Shown here piece by piece: positions 27,799 through 37,562 of a DNA stretch of 64,000 nucleotides. The position numbers were made by a program, and so were the translations under genes. Origin of the DNA: Steroidobacteraceae bacterium (GTDB lineage Bacteria > Pseudomonadota > Gammaproteobacteria > Steroidobacterales > Steroidobacteraceae); contig JAWLAG010000001.1 of assembly GCA_041395505.1 (NCBI GenBank), positions 1,798,001-1,862,000 on the forward strand, read 5' to 3'. How positions within the stretch are numbered: the first letter of the stretch is position 1; each line of letters starts with the position of its first letter. The notes below the pieces were generated by a model. That model made no database searches and had not been told where the DNA came from. It worked only from the letters and a program-made list of their open reading frames with translations.

Positions 27799-29044
27799 GA
27801 TCCGCAATTACACGATGAATTTCGGTCCGCAGCATCCGGCTGCGCATGGGGTGCTGCGTCTGGTGCTCGAGCTCGATGGCGAAGTCGTCCAAAAGGCTGA
27901 TCCGCACATCGGTCTGCTGCATCGCGGCACCGAGAAACTTGCCGAATCCAAACCGTTCAACCAGTCGATCGGATACATGGATCGGCTCGATTACGTTTCG
28001 ATGATGTGTAACGAACACGCCTATGTGCTCGCAATCGAGCGATTGCTCGGCATCGAGGCGCCGTTGCGGGCGCAGTACGTCCGCGTGATGTTCGACGAGA
28101 TTACCCGCATCCTGAACCACCTGATGTGGCTTGGCGCGCATGCACTCGACATCGGTGCCATGACAGTGTTCCTGTTCTGCTTTCGTGACCGTGAAGACCT
28201 CATGGATTGTTACGAGGCGGTCTCGGGAACACGAATGCACGCCACCTATTACCGGCCGGGAGGCGTGTACCGCGATCTGCCGCTGACAATGCCGAAGTAC
28301 CAGGCTTCGCGGTGGCGCAGCGAATCGGATGCAGCGCGGCTGAACGAAGCGCGAAGCGGCGGACTGCTCGAATTCATCGCGGATTTCGTTAGCCGATTCG
28401 ATGCCGCGGTCGACGAGTATGAAACACTGCTTACCGACAACCGCATCTGGAAGCAGCGCACCGTCAACATTGGCGTGGTTTCACCGCAGCGAGCCCAGCA
28501 GCTCGGGTTCACAGGACCAATGTTGCGCGGCTCCGGCGTCGAATGGGACCTGAGAAAGAAGCAGCCCTACGAAGTCTATGATCGCCTGGACTTCGACATT
28601 CCGGTTGGAGTCAATGGTGACTGTTACGACCGCTATCTCGTGCGTATCGAGGAGATGCGACAGTCGAATCGCATCATTGGACAGTGCATCGACTGGCTGA
28701 AGGCCAACCCCGGTCCGGTGATGCTTGAGGACCGTAAAGTGAGGCCGCCGCGCCGCGCCGAGATGAAAGGCGACATGGAGTCGCTCATCCACCACTTCAA
28801 GTTGTTCACCGAGGGCTATTGCGTGCCGGAAGGTGAGTGCTATGCCGCTGTCGAAGCGCCCAAGGGTGAATTCGGCGTCTACCTGGTTTCGGACGGCGCC
28901 AACAAGCCCTATCGGTTGAAGTGCCGTGCACCGGGATTTGCGCATCTGGCGGCGCTCGATGAAATGGTGCGGGGCCACATGCTGGCCGACGTCGTGGCAG
29001 TCATCGGAACGCAGGATATCGTGTTCGGGGAGATCGATCGCTGA
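27779..29044 (+). CDS. nuoD: NADH-quinone oxidoreductase subunit D
   Basis: The 49-kDa subunit that forms the quinone site with NuoB, 421 residues. Family motifs are MNFGPQHPAAHGVLRL near 13, PHIGLLHRGTEKLAE, YMDRLDYVSMMCNEHAY and the C-terminal DIVFGEIDR. A second start, GTG at 27791, is plausible: the family begins at SEIRNYT and GAAGGA lies 11 bp before it, whereas the ATG at 27779 touches that ribosome site. The stop overlaps the nuoE ATG. Confidence 0.96.
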   Translation: MARAVSEIRNYTMNFGPQHPAAHGVLRLVLELDGEVVQKADPHIGLLHRGTEKLAESKPFNQSIGYMDRLDYVSMMCNEHAYVLAIERLLGIEAPLRAQYVRVMFDEITRILNHLMWLGAHALDIGAMTVFLFCFRDREDLMDCYEAVSGTRMHATYYRPGGVYRDLPLTMPKYQASRWRSESDAARLNEARSGGLLEFIADFVSRFDAAVDEYETLLTDNRIWKQRTVNIGVVSPQRAQQLGFTGPMLRGSGVEWDLRKKQPYEVYDRLDFDIPVGVNGDCYDRYLVRIEEMRQSNRIIGQCIDWLKANPGPVMLEDRKVRPPRRAEMKGDMESLIHHFKLFTEGYCVPEGECYAAVEAPKGEFGVYLVSDGANKPYRLKCRAPGFAHLAALDEMVRGHMLADVVAVIGTQDIVFGEIDR

Positions 29045-29547
29045 TGTCAGATGCAGCTGGCCAAGTTTCGCTGTTGAGCGAGACAACACGCAAGGAAATC
29101 GATCACTGGGTTGCCAAGTTCCCGCCAGGGCGACACCGGTCTGCCGTGATTTCCGCTTTGCGTGTGGTACAGGAACAGAACGACGGACATCTGACAGTCG
29201 CGCTCATGAACGCCGTGGCGGATTACCTGCAGCTGCCGCCTATCCAGGTCTACGAGGTAGCCACTTTCTATTCCATGTTCGAAACCCACCAATGCGGACG
29301 CCACCATGTCAGCATCTGTACCAACATCAGTTGCATGTTGAACGGTGGTGAAGACCTGCTTGCACATGCCGAACGCAAGCTGGGCATCAAGGTGGGCGAG
29401 AGCACTGCGGACGGCCGAATATTCCTCAAGCGCGAGGAAGAGTGTCTTGCGGCCTGCACCGGGGCTCCGATGGCGATGATCGACCATCATTTTCACGAAT
29501 ACCTGACGCCCGAGAAATTGGACCAAATTCTCGATGGGCTCGATTGA
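29044..29547 (+). CDS. nuoE: NADH-quinone oxidoreductase subunit E
   Basis: A thioredoxin-fold subunit of 167 residues carrying the [2Fe-2S] cluster N1a. The four ligands are Cys92 and Cys97 (ICTNISC) and Cys134 and Cys138 (EECLAACTGAP). VYEVATFYSMF is the usual family stretch. ATG overlaps the nuoD stop; the end overlaps nuoF if that gene starts at 29534. Confidence 0.96.
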   Translation: MSDAAGQVSLLSETTRKEIDHWVAKFPPGRHRSAVISALRVVQEQNDGHLTVALMNAVADYLQLPPIQVYEVATFYSMFETHQCGRHHVSICTNISCMLNGGEDLLAHAERKLGIKVGESTADGRIFLKREEECLAACTGAPMAMIDHHFHEYLTPEKLDQILDGLD

Positions 29548-30865
29548 TTTCATGGACAGCTACGCCGACAAACGCAATTTGGTGGTTTTCGAGCCACTGC
29601 ATCTCGACGAATCATGGACTCTGCCGGTTTATCGCAGCATTGGCGGTTATTCAGTATGGGAGAAAATCCTGCGCGAGAAACCCCCGCGTGAGCAAATCAT
29701 CGATGCCGTCAAGGCGTCGGGACTACGCGGGCGTGGTGGTGCCGGATTCCCGACAGGCGTCAAGTGGAGCTTCATGCCGCGCAATGCCGACATGCAAAAA
29801 TACGTCGTCTGCAATTCCGACGAGAGCGAGCCCGGTACCTGCCACGATAGGGACATCCTGCGCTTCAATCCGCATTCGCTCATCGAAGGCATGGCCATAG
29901 GCGGTTACGCCATGAATGCCACGGTCGGTTACAACTACATTCGCGGCGAGTTCCTGGGCGAGCCGATCCCGCGATTCGAGGCAGCGTTACGCGAGGCATA
30001 TGCGGCTGGCCTCCTTGGCAGGAATATTGCCGGTTCGGGCATCGATTTCGACCTGCACTGTTTTGTTGGCGCAGGTGCCTATATCTGCGGAGAAGAGACC
30101 GCGTTGCTCGAATCCCTCGAAGGCAAGCAGGGCAAGCCACGATTCAAGCCGCCTTTTCCGGCCAACTTCGGCCTCTATGGACAGCCGACCACCATCAACA
30201 ATACGCAGAGCTATGCCTCGGTTCCGACCATCCTTCGCAAGGGCCCGGAGTGGTTTGCGGCGCTGGGCCCGCAGAATTCGGGCGGTACGGTGATCTTCTC
30301 CGTCTCGGGGCACGTGCAAAACCCAGGCAACTTCGAGCTGCCGCTTGGCGTGCCCTTCGCCGAACTGCTGCAGTATGCCGGTGGCGTACGCGGCGGGCGC
30401 AAGCTGAAAGCAGTCATCCCGGGCGGATCGTCCGTGCCAGTAGTGCCGGGCGAAATCATGCTTCGAACCAACATGGATTTCGATTCGCTGCGCGCGGCAG
30501 GATCGGCTGTGGGATCGGCGGCCGTCATCGTCATGGACGAAACAACCTGCATGGTGCGCGTCCTCGAGCGTTTGTCGAGATTTTACAAATCGGAGTCCTG
30601 CGGGCAGTGCACGCCGTGCCGCGAAGGTACGGGTTGGCTCAACCGCATGTTGCGCAGGATCATGGCTGGGCATGGGCGCATGGATGACCTCAACCTTCTG
30701 CTCGATGTCGCGAATCGAATCGAAGGGCACACCATCTGTGCCCTTGGCGATGCGGCAGCATGGCCGGTTCAGAGTTTTCTCAAGCACTTCCGGCACGAGT
30801 TCGAGTACATGATTGCCAATGGCGGCAAGAGCATCGTCGGCGATGCCACCCGTGTGGCAGCCTGA
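29534..30865 (+). CDS. nuoF: NADH-quinone oxidoreductase subunit F
   Basis: The NADH-oxidising subunit with FMN and cluster N3, 443 residues. The glycine-rich NADH/FMN loop GRGGAGFPTG is near 66-75, CNSDESEPGTCHDR near 95-108 and YICGEETALLESLEGK near 180. The N3 cysteines lie in ESCGQCTPCREGT near 353-365 and the more distal TICALGDAA. An alternative ATG at 29552 would remove six residues and the overlap with nuoE. Confidence 0.96.
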   Translation: MGSIDFMDSYADKRNLVVFEPLHLDESWTLPVYRSIGGYSVWEKILREKPPREQIIDAVKASGLRGRGGAGFPTGVKWSFMPRNADMQKYVVCNSDESEPGTCHDRDILRFNPHSLIEGMAIGGYAMNATVGYNYIRGEFLGEPIPRFEAALREAYAAGLLGRNIAGSGIDFDLHCFVGAGAYICGEETALLESLEGKQGKPRFKPPFPANFGLYGQPTTINNTQSYASVPTILRKGPEWFAALGPQNSGGTVIFSVSGHVQNPGNFELPLGVPFAELLQYAGGVRGGRKLKAVIPGGSSVPVVPGEIMLRTNMDFDSLRAAGSAVGSAAVIVMDETTCMVRVLERLSRFYKSESCGQCTPCREGTGWLNRMLRRIMAGHGRMDDLNLLLDVANRIEGHTICALGDAAAWPVQSFLKHFRHEFEYMIANGGKSIVGDATRVAA

Positions 30866-30874
30866 GGAACGCGC

Positions 30875-33031
30875 ATGGCTGCCAACCCGCAGGATGACAT
30901 GGTCAATATCGAAGTCGACGGCGTTGCCATGAAAGCGCCGAAGGGCGAAATGATCATTCGCGTAACCGATGCGCACCAATGCTATGTTCCGCGCTTTTGT
31001 TATCACGACAAACTGAGCGTGGCGGCCAATTGCCGCATGTGCCTGGTGGAAGTGGAGAAGGCGCCGAAACCACTGCCGGCGTGCGCCACACCGGTCGCCG
31101 AGGGCATGAAAATCTTCACGCGTTCGCCGAAAGCCATTGCGGCGCAGAAGGCAACCATGGAGTTTCTGCTCATCAATCACCCGCTCGATTGCCCGATCTG
31201 CGATCAGGGTGGCGAATGCGAATTGCAGGATCTTGCGATGGGTTTTGGCCGCGACATATCCAGGTTCCATGAACGTAAACGCATCGTTCGCGACAAGAAT
31301 CTGGGTCCGCTGATATCCACCGACATGACACGCTGCATTCACTGCACGCGCTGTGTCAGGTTCGGCCAGGAGATTGCAGGTTTTCCCGAGTTGGGCACGA
31401 CCGGACGCGGTGAGGACATGCAGATTGGCACTTATATAGAACGTGCCGTGAACCATGAATTGTCCGGCAACATCATCGACCTGTGCCCGGTCGGTGCGCT
31501 CAATAGCAAGCCATTCAGATTCAGCGCACGCGCCTGGGAGATGACCCAGCACGAACTGATATCGCCCCACGACGGAGTCGGCAGCAACATGTTCGGGCAC
31601 GTGCTGCGTGGCCGCTTGATGCGTGTGGTGCCTCGCAGCAACGACGCCATCAACGAAACCTGGCTCGCGGACCGGGACAGGTTCAGTTATGAGGCGCTGC
31701 ATAGTCCCGATCGGCTTGTCGAACCGGCGCTACGCAATGAGGATGGCAGTTGGCGCACGGTGCCATGGCGGGAGGCGCTCGAGCGGGCGGCCGAGGCGAT
31801 CAGCGAGGCGGCGGAGTCCTTTGGGATCCTGGCAGCCGACAATGCCACGGTCGAAGAGCTTTACCTGCTTGCGACCATTAGCCGTGCGCGCGGACCGGGC
31901 AATATCGATCACCGGCTGCGTCAGCTTGATTTCCGTGCCGACGATTTCGGCTGCGGCATGCCGGACCTGGGTCACGCGATTGCCGACACCGAAAGCCAGC
32001 GGGCGGTACTCGTCCTTGGCTCGAACCTGCGCTCGGAACTGCCGCTGCTGGCACATCGGCTGCGCCGCGCGGCGCTGCGCGGTGCGCAAGTGTCGTTCAT
32101 CAATCCGGCGCGCTACGAATATTTCTTTCCGGTAGCGAACTACGTCGAGTCCGCTGCCAACACGCTTGCGGCAGACCTCGCGGCGGTTCTCCATGCTGCC
32201 TGTGCGGCGAGTGGCCGTTCGCCGCCGGCGCTCCTTCGCGACAGCGGCTTCGATGCAAACGCGGTACAGACCGTACACCGGGAAATCGCCGCGACGCTCG
32301 TAGGCGAGGGTCCGCGCGCCATCTGGCTCGGCGCGCTCGCGCAACGGCATCCGGCTTATGCCGAGTTGCAGGCGCTGGCTGGTGCGCTTTGCGACGTCAC
32401 CGGTGCGTCGCTCGGAATACTCGCAGAAGGCGGCAATGCACGCGGCGCCTGGCTGGCCGGTGCCGTACCCCGCCAAAGCGGACTCAATGCGCGACAGATG
32501 CTGCAGCGTAGCCTGCGCTGTTATCTGCTGTTTGGTGGTGTCGAACCGTGGTGCGAGACAGGTAGTTTCGATAGCCATGCCGCCTTGCGGGGCGCGCAGA
32601 CAGTCATTGCGGCTACACCATTCGCAAACGATGCCTTGCGCGCCGTAGCGCACGTGCTTTTGCCCATCACGGGTTTTGCAGAAAGCGCTGGGACCTACGT
32701 CAACCTGGAGGGGCTCTGGCAGAGTCAGCAGGGCATCGCTACTGCGCCCGGTCAGGCACGTCCTGGGTGGAAGGTTGCACGAGTATTGGGGAACCTTCTG
32801 CAGGTCCCTGATTTCGAGTTCGATTCGGCCGACCAGGTGCGCGATCGCGCGCGGGAAAATATCGCGCCAGGAGCAGCTGCGGCGCGTATGCCCGGAATGC
32901 CAAAAGGTCCCGCGGTATCAGGCACGCTGCGTGACATTCCGATGTATCAGCTCGACGCCATGCTGCGCCGTGCACCCGCGCTTGCTGCCACGCTAGCCGG
33001 GCGCGCTGCCGTACGCGAGTATCCGTCGTGA
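30875..33031 (+). CDS. nuoG: NADH-quinone oxidoreductase subunit G
   Basis: The large iron-sulfur subunit of 718 residues. N1b ligands are Cys42, 53, 56 and 70; N5 ligands His102, Cys106, 109 and 115 (HPLDCPICDQGGEC); N4 ligands Cys154, 157, 160 and 204 (CIHCTRC, DLCPVGAL). The extra N7 cysteines of E. coli NuoG are absent: the segment reads ISPHDGVGSN. A molybdopterin-type domain without obvious cofactor role follows. nuoH overlaps the stop by 4 nt. Confidence 0.97.
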   Translation: MAANPQDDMVNIEVDGVAMKAPKGEMIIRVTDAHQCYVPRFCYHDKLSVAANCRMCLVEVEKAPKPLPACATPVAEGMKIFTRSPKAIAAQKATMEFLLINHPLDCPICDQGGECELQDLAMGFGRDISRFHERKRIVRDKNLGPLISTDMTRCIHCTRCVRFGQEIAGFPELGTTGRGEDMQIGTYIERAVNHELSGNIIDLCPVGALNSKPFRFSARAWEMTQHELISPHDGVGSNMFGHVLRGRLMRVVPRSNDAINETWLADRDRFSYEALHSPDRLVEPALRNEDGSWRTVPWREALERAAEAISEAAESFGILAADNATVEELYLLATISRARGPGNIDHRLRQLDFRADDFGCGMPDLGHAIADTESQRAVLVLGSNLRSELPLLAHRLRRAALRGAQVSFINPARYEYFFPVANYVESAANTLAADLAAVLHAACAASGRSPPALLRDSGFDANAVQTVHREIAATLVGEGPRAIWLGALAQRHPAYAELQALAGALCDVTGASLGILAEGGNARGAWLAGAVPRQSGLNARQMLQRSLRCYLLFGGVEPWCETGSFDSHAALRGAQTVIAATPFANDALRAVAHVLLPITGFAESAGTYVNLEGLWQSQQGIATAPGQARPGWKVARVLGNLLQVPDFEFDSADQVRDRARENIAPGAAAARMPGMPKGPAVSGTLRDIPMYQLDAMLRRAPALAATLAGRAAVREYPS

Positions 33032-34116
33032 TCGACAACCTGCAATCATTGCTGGTGGCGTGGTGGCAGCATCCTTTGGGCCTGCTGCGCTCCACCGTGT
33101 GGATAATCGTCGTAACAGTCGCGCTGATTCTGAGTGTCGCGTTCACGACCTTGCTCGAGCGCAAGGTGATTGGCTGGATGCAGCTTCGCAAGGGTCCCAA
33201 TCGTGTGGGTAGCCTGTTCGGCTTGCTGCCCGGAATATTTCAGCCGTTCGCGGATGTGATCAAACTCCTTGTCAAGGAAGTGGTGGTCCCCTCCAGTGCC
33301 AATAAGCTTTTGTTTCGGATCGCACCCGCTATCACCCTGATACCCGCCTTCGCCGTGTGGGCAGTTATCCCGCTGTCTCCGGACCTCGTTCTTGCCGATA
33401 TCGATGCTGGTCTGCTCTATGTATTGTCATTGACGTCGGTTGGTGTCTACGGCGTGATACTGGCCGGCTGGGCAGCCAATTCCAAATATGCGTTTCTGGG
33501 TGCCATGCGTTCGGCGGCGCAGATCGTGGCCTACGAGATTGCCATGGGATTTGCGCTGATCGGCGTGATCATGGCCTCCGGCTCGCTCAATCTCGGTGAT
33601 ATCGTACGGGCGCAGCAGGGCGGTGTGCTCAACTGGTTCTGGTTGTGGCTCGCGCCGCTTTGGATCGTGTACCTGATCTCGGGCGTTGCGGAAACAAATC
33701 GCGCGCCGTTCGACGTGGCCGAGGGCGAGTCGGAAATCGTCGCGGGCTTCCATGTCGAGTATTCGGGAATTGCGTTTGCGCTGTTCTTCCTCGCCGAGTA
33801 TGCAAACATGATCCTCATCTCGGCACTGGTCGCGGTATTCTTCATGGGCGGTTGGCTGAGTCCCTTCGAGGGTGTACTCGATGCTGCAGGTGCGCCGGCG
33901 TGGCTCGCCTGGCTTGCAGCGCCGAGCTTTTTCTGGCTGTTCGCCAAACTGTTCTTCTTCCTGTTCTGTTTCCTTTGGTTTCGCGCGACATTTCCCCGCT
34001 ATCGCTATGACCAAATCATGCGTCTGGGTTGGAAGGTGCTCATTCCCGTCACCCTGCTCTGGGTGGCAGTCGAGGGCCTGATGGCGCTGGCGAAAATTGG
34101 TCCGTGGCGCGCCTGA
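33028..34116 (+). CDS. nuoH: NADH-quinone oxidoreductase subunit H
   Basis: A membrane subunit of 362 residues linking the quinone site to the proton-pumping arm, with about eight helices. Signature stretches are LLERKVIGWMQLRKGPNRVG near 46-65, KLLVKEVVVP, SLTSVGVYGVILAGWAANSKYAFLGAMRSAAQ and ETNRAPFDVAEGESEIVAGFHVEYSG. GTG start overlapping the nuoG stop. Confidence 0.97.
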   Translation: MIDNLQSLLVAWWQHPLGLLRSTVWIIVVTVALILSVAFTTLLERKVIGWMQLRKGPNRVGSLFGLLPGIFQPFADVIKLLVKEVVVPSSANKLLFRIAPAITLIPAFAVWAVIPLSPDLVLADIDAGLLYVLSLTSVGVYGVILAGWAANSKYAFLGAMRSAAQIVAYEIAMGFALIGVIMASGSLNLGDIVRAQQGGVLNWFWLWLAPLWIVYLISGVAETNRAPFDVAEGESEIVAGFHVEYSGIAFALFFLAEYANMILISALVAVFFMGGWLSPFEGVLDAAGAPAWLAWLAAPSFFWLFAKLFFFLFCFLWFRATFPRYRYDQIMRLGWKVLIPVTLLWVAVEGLMALAKIGPWRA

Positions 34117-34123
34117 GGCTTGC

Positions 34124-34612
34124 ATGATGTCAATGCGCAGCATATTCAAGACGTTCTTTCTGGCCGAGCTGCTGAAGGGCATGACCGTCACCGGCAGGTC
34201 ATTGTTCAAGAAAAAGGTGACTGTCAACTACCCTGAGGAAAAGACTCCGCAGTCGCCACGCTTCCGCGGGTTGCATGCGCTGCGCCGCTACCCGAATGGC
34301 GAAGAACGCTGCATTGCCTGCAAGTTGTGCGAAGCGGTATGTCCCGCGCTCGCGATCACGATCGAATCATCCGTGTCGGCCAACGGCACGCGGCGCACGT
34401 CGCGATATGACATCGATTTGTTCAAGTGCATTTATTGCGGTTTCTGCGAAGAAGCCTGCCCGGTCGATGCAATTGTCGAGACACGCATCCACGAGTATCA
34501 CATGGAGGCGCGTGGCGAGAACATCATGTCAAAGGACAAACTGCTTGCCATTGGCGATCGCTACGAAGCAATGATCGCGGCTGACAAGGCCGCCGATTCG
34601 CAGTATCGCTGA
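34124..34612 (+). CDS. nuoI: NADH-quinone oxidoreductase subunit I
   Basis: A ferredoxin-like subunit of 162 residues with two [4Fe-4S] clusters (N6a, N6b). The two motifs are CIACKLCEAVCP (Cys63, 66, 69, 73) and CIYCGFCEEACP (Cys102, 105, 108, 112). VTVNYPEEKTPQSPRFRGLHALRRYPNGEERC is the typical lead-in. Start taken at the first of two adjacent ATGs (34124/34127). Confidence 0.96.
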   Translation: MMSMRSIFKTFFLAELLKGMTVTGRSLFKKKVTVNYPEEKTPQSPRFRGLHALRRYPNGEERCIACKLCEAVCPALAITIESSVSANGTRRTSRYDIDLFKCIYCGFCEEACPVDAIVETRIHEYHMEARGENIMSKDKLLAIGDRYEAMIAADKAADSQYR

Positions 34613-34628
34613 CGAGGGAGTCATTGGA

Positions 34629-35231
34629 GTGCTGATTACGGTACTGTTCTATATGGTGTCGGCTGTGCTGATCGCCGCTGCGCTTGGCATGATCATCACG
34701 CGCAACCCGGTCTACTCGGCGATGTGCCTGGTACTGTGTTTCGTCACCAGCGCCGTCATCTGGTTGCTCATCGAAGCCGAATTCCTCGCTCTTGTGCTCA
34801 TTCTGGTCTACGTCGGCGCCGTCATGGTGTTATTCCTGTTCGTGGTCATGATGCTCGACATCAATTTCGAGGAATTGCGCCGAGGGTTCGCCCGATATGC
34901 CTGGTTGGGCTGGTTGGTGGCGATGGTGATCGCTGCAGAGTTGATTGGCGTAGTCACCGCTCGAACCCTGGGGGTCGATGCTACGCAGGGTGCGGCCGCG
35001 TTACCCGAGGGCTACTCCAATACCCGCGAGCTGGGCGAGGTCCTGTACTCGAACTATCTCTATCCTGTGGAGCTCGCGGCGATCCTGCTGCTGGTCGCGA
35101 TCGTGGCGGCAATAGCGCTCACCATGCGCAAGCGTCCGGGACTCAAAGCGCAGAACATCTCGGCCCAAGTGGCAGTGCGACGAGCCGATCGCGTTCGTAT
35201 CGTCAAGATGAACCCGGAGAAACGCTCGTGA
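34629..35231 (+). CDS. nuoJ: NADH-quinone oxidoreductase subunit J
   Basis: A five-helix membrane subunit of 200 residues. The conserved start RNPVYSAMCLVLCFVTSAVIWLLIEAEFLALVLILVYVGAVMVLFLFVVMMLDI is present. GTG start; overlaps nuoK by 4 nt as GTGA. Confidence 0.95.
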   Translation: MLITVLFYMVSAVLIAAALGMIITRNPVYSAMCLVLCFVTSAVIWLLIEAEFLALVLILVYVGAVMVLFLFVVMMLDINFEELRRGFARYAWLGWLVAMVIAAELIGVVTARTLGVDATQGAAALPEGYSNTRELGEVLYSNYLYPVELAAILLLVAIVAAIALTMRKRPGLKAQNISAQVAVRRADRVRIVKMNPEKRS

Positions 35232-35533
35232 TCACATTGGCACATCTGTTGACGCTCGCGGCAGTGCTGTTTGCAATCGCGGTTGCCGGAATATTCATCA
35301 ATCGCAAGAATCTCATTCTGCTGCTGATGTGCATCGAACTGATGTTACTTGCAGCCAATTTCAATTTTGTCGCTTTCTCCCGCTTCCTGGGTGACATCAA
35401 CGGGCAGATATTCGTCTTTTTCGTGCTGACGGTGGCCGCTGCCGAGGCGGCGATCGGGCTTGCAATCCTGGTCGTGCTGTTTCGTGAGCGACGGAGCATC
35501 AACGTCGCCGATCTGGACTCGATGCGGGGTTAG
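35228..35533 (+). CDS. nuoK: NADH-quinone oxidoreductase subunit K
   Basis: A three-helix antiporter-like subunit, 101 residues. Membrane glutamates are seen in LLLMCIELMLLAANFNFVAF and TVAAAEAAIGLAILVVLFR. GTG start at 35228 inside the nuoJ stop; an open frame extends upstream but overlaps nuoJ in another frame. Confidence 0.95.
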   Translation: MITLAHLLTLAAVLFAIAVAGIFINRKNLILLLMCIELMLLAANFNFVAFSRFLGDINGQIFVFFVLTVAAAEAAIGLAILVVLFRERRSINVADLDSMRG

Positions 35534-35535
35534 TT

Positions 35536-37542
35536 GTGCTGAGCCTCAATCCCAATCACTTGCTGCTGATCGCGTTTTCTCCGCTGGTCGCGGCCCTCAT
35601 TGCGGGACTCGCAGGCCGGATCATCGGGCGCGTCGGAGCGCATAGCCTGACCATTGCCGCAGTTGCTCTTTCGGCGATCCTGTCCTTCCAGACCCTCAGC
35701 CTGCTCTGGCAGGGCATGCCGACATTCAATGACAGTGTATATACCTGGCTTGTCAGCGACGGCATTCGCATGGAGGTCGGATTCCTGGTCGATCGTCTGA
35801 CCGCGCTGATGATGTGCGTGGTGACTTTCGTTTCGCTCTGTGTGCACGTGTACACCATCGGCTACATGCGTGATGATCCGGGCTATCAGCGGTTTTTCAG
35901 CTATATCTCGTTGTTCACGTTTGCGATGTTGATGCTGGTCATGTCGAACAACTTCATGCAGCTATTCTTCGGTTGGGAGGCGGTCGGACTCGTTTCCTAT
36001 CTCTTGATAGGCTTTTGGTATACGCGCCCCAGCGCAATTTTCGCCAACCTGAAGGCTTTCGTCGTCAACCGGATCGGTGACTTCGGCTTCGTATTGGGCA
36101 TTGCCGGTATCGTGTATTTCACCGGATCGCTCGATTACAATGCGGCATTCGCTGCTGCGCCCGATATCAAGTCTGCGACCCTGCCGTTGACTGCGGGTAC
36201 CAACGTCGAGGCGTTGACCTTCATTTGCATCTGCCTGTTCGTTGGCGCGATGGGTAAATCGGCACAAGTGCCGCTGCATGTCTGGCTGCCCGACTCAATG
36301 GAAGGCCCAACACCGATCTCGGCGCTGATTCACGCGGCGACCATGGTCACGGCCGGCATTTTCATGGTCGCGCGCCTGTCGCCGTTGTTCGAATACAGCG
36401 AGGCGGCGCTTTCGTTCATTCTCCTCATTGGCGGGACGACTGCGCTGTTCATGGGGTTCCTGGGTATCGTCAACAACGACATCAAACGTGTCGTGGCTTA
36501 TTCGACCTTGTCGCAACTGGGCTACATGACGGTGGCGCTTGGTGCATCTGCCTATAGCGTCGCGATTTTTCATCTCATGACCCATGCCTTCTTCAAGGCG
36601 CTTCTGTTTCTCGCTGCCGGTTCGGTGATCATAGGCATGCACCACGAACAGGATATGCGCAAGATGGGGGGTCTTGCGCGCAAGATGCCAATCACCGCAA
36701 TCACTTGCTGGATAGGCGCGCTGGCTTTGATCGGAACACCGCTGTTTTCGGGCTTCTATTCGAAGGACCTGATCATCGAAGCAGTGGCCGAATCTCATCG
36801 CCCATTCGCCGCATACGCGCATTTCTGCGTGCTTGCCGGAGTGTTCGTTACGGCCCTCTATACGTTTCGCATGATCTTCCTGACATTCCACGGCAAGCCG
36901 CGATGGCATGGCAGTGATCACGGCTCACATGACGCTCACAAACATGCTGCTCCGCATGAACATGAACCACATGAGAGTCCGTGGGTGGTGACATTGCCGT
37001 TGATAGCATTGGCGATACCTTCGATTGTCGTTGGCTATTTGACGGTGCAACAGGTGGCTTTCGGCGGCTATTTCGGTGAGTCGATACTCGTGCTGGCACA
37101 GCACGACGTGCTCGGAGAACTTGAAGGCGATTTCCATGGTCCGCTCGCGATGGCAGAGCACGCCTTGCAGTCGGCGCCATTCTGGTTGGCGCTCGCGGGT
37201 GTGCTGGTCGCATGGCTGGTCTTTCTGGCAAAGCCGCAGATTGCAGATCTTGCCGAGCGACGCTTGGCATGGATTCGGCGGATCCTCGACAACAAATACT
37301 ACTTCGACTGGTTCAATGAGAATGTAATCGCAGCCGGCGCGCGTGGCCTTGGTCGAGTCTTCTTTCGGGTTGGGGATCGGTTCCTGATCGATGACGGCAT
37401 CGTCAACGGCAGTGCCGGCATAGTTGCCGCCGTGGCCGGGTGGGGGCGCCGCCTTCAAAGCGGTTATCTCTACAGTTATGCATTCTGGATGTGTATCGGA
37501 CTTGCCTTGTTGCTGGGCTGGTTCCTGATATTCGCGCACTAG
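35536..37542 (+). CDS. nuoL: NADH-quinone oxidoreductase subunit L
   Basis: The distal antiporter-like proton-pumping subunit, 668 residues, about 16 helices. Signatures include FFGWEAVGLVSYLLIGFW, GKSAQVPLHVWLPDSMEGPTPISALIHAATMVTAGIFM and VVAYSTLSQLGYM. A histidine-rich loop (seven His within GSDHGSHDAHKHAAPHEH) lies near residues 459-476, before the C-terminal lateral helix. GTG start, 2 bp after nuoK. Confidence 0.97.
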   Translation: MLSLNPNHLLLIAFSPLVAALIAGLAGRIIGRVGAHSLTIAAVALSAILSFQTLSLLWQGMPTFNDSVYTWLVSDGIRMEVGFLVDRLTALMMCVVTFVSLCVHVYTIGYMRDDPGYQRFFSYISLFTFAMLMLVMSNNFMQLFFGWEAVGLVSYLLIGFWYTRPSAIFANLKAFVVNRIGDFGFVLGIAGIVYFTGSLDYNAAFAAAPDIKSATLPLTAGTNVEALTFICICLFVGAMGKSAQVPLHVWLPDSMEGPTPISALIHAATMVTAGIFMVARLSPLFEYSEAALSFILLIGGTTALFMGFLGIVNNDIKRVVAYSTLSQLGYMTVALGASAYSVAIFHLMTHAFFKALLFLAAGSVIIGMHHEQDMRKMGGLARKMPITAITCWIGALALIGTPLFSGFYSKDLIIEAVAESHRPFAAYAHFCVLAGVFVTALYTFRMIFLTFHGKPRWHGSDHGSHDAHKHAAPHEHEPHESPWVVTLPLIALAIPSIVVGYLTVQQVAFGGYFGESILVLAQHDVLGELEGDFHGPLAMAEHALQSAPFWLALAGVLVAWLVFLAKPQIADLAERRLAWIRRILDNKYYFDWFNENVIAAGARGLGRVFFRVGDRFLIDDGIVNGSAGIVAAVAGWGRRLQSGYLYSYAFWMCIGLALLLGWFLIFAH

Positions 37543-37562
37543 GAATCTGGACCGGTACTCGC

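Noticed and set aside
29987..31702. 571-codon minus-strand frame opposite nuoF/nuoG
   Set aside because: Shadow of real coding sequence in GC-rich DNA; the sense strand carries full complex I motifs.
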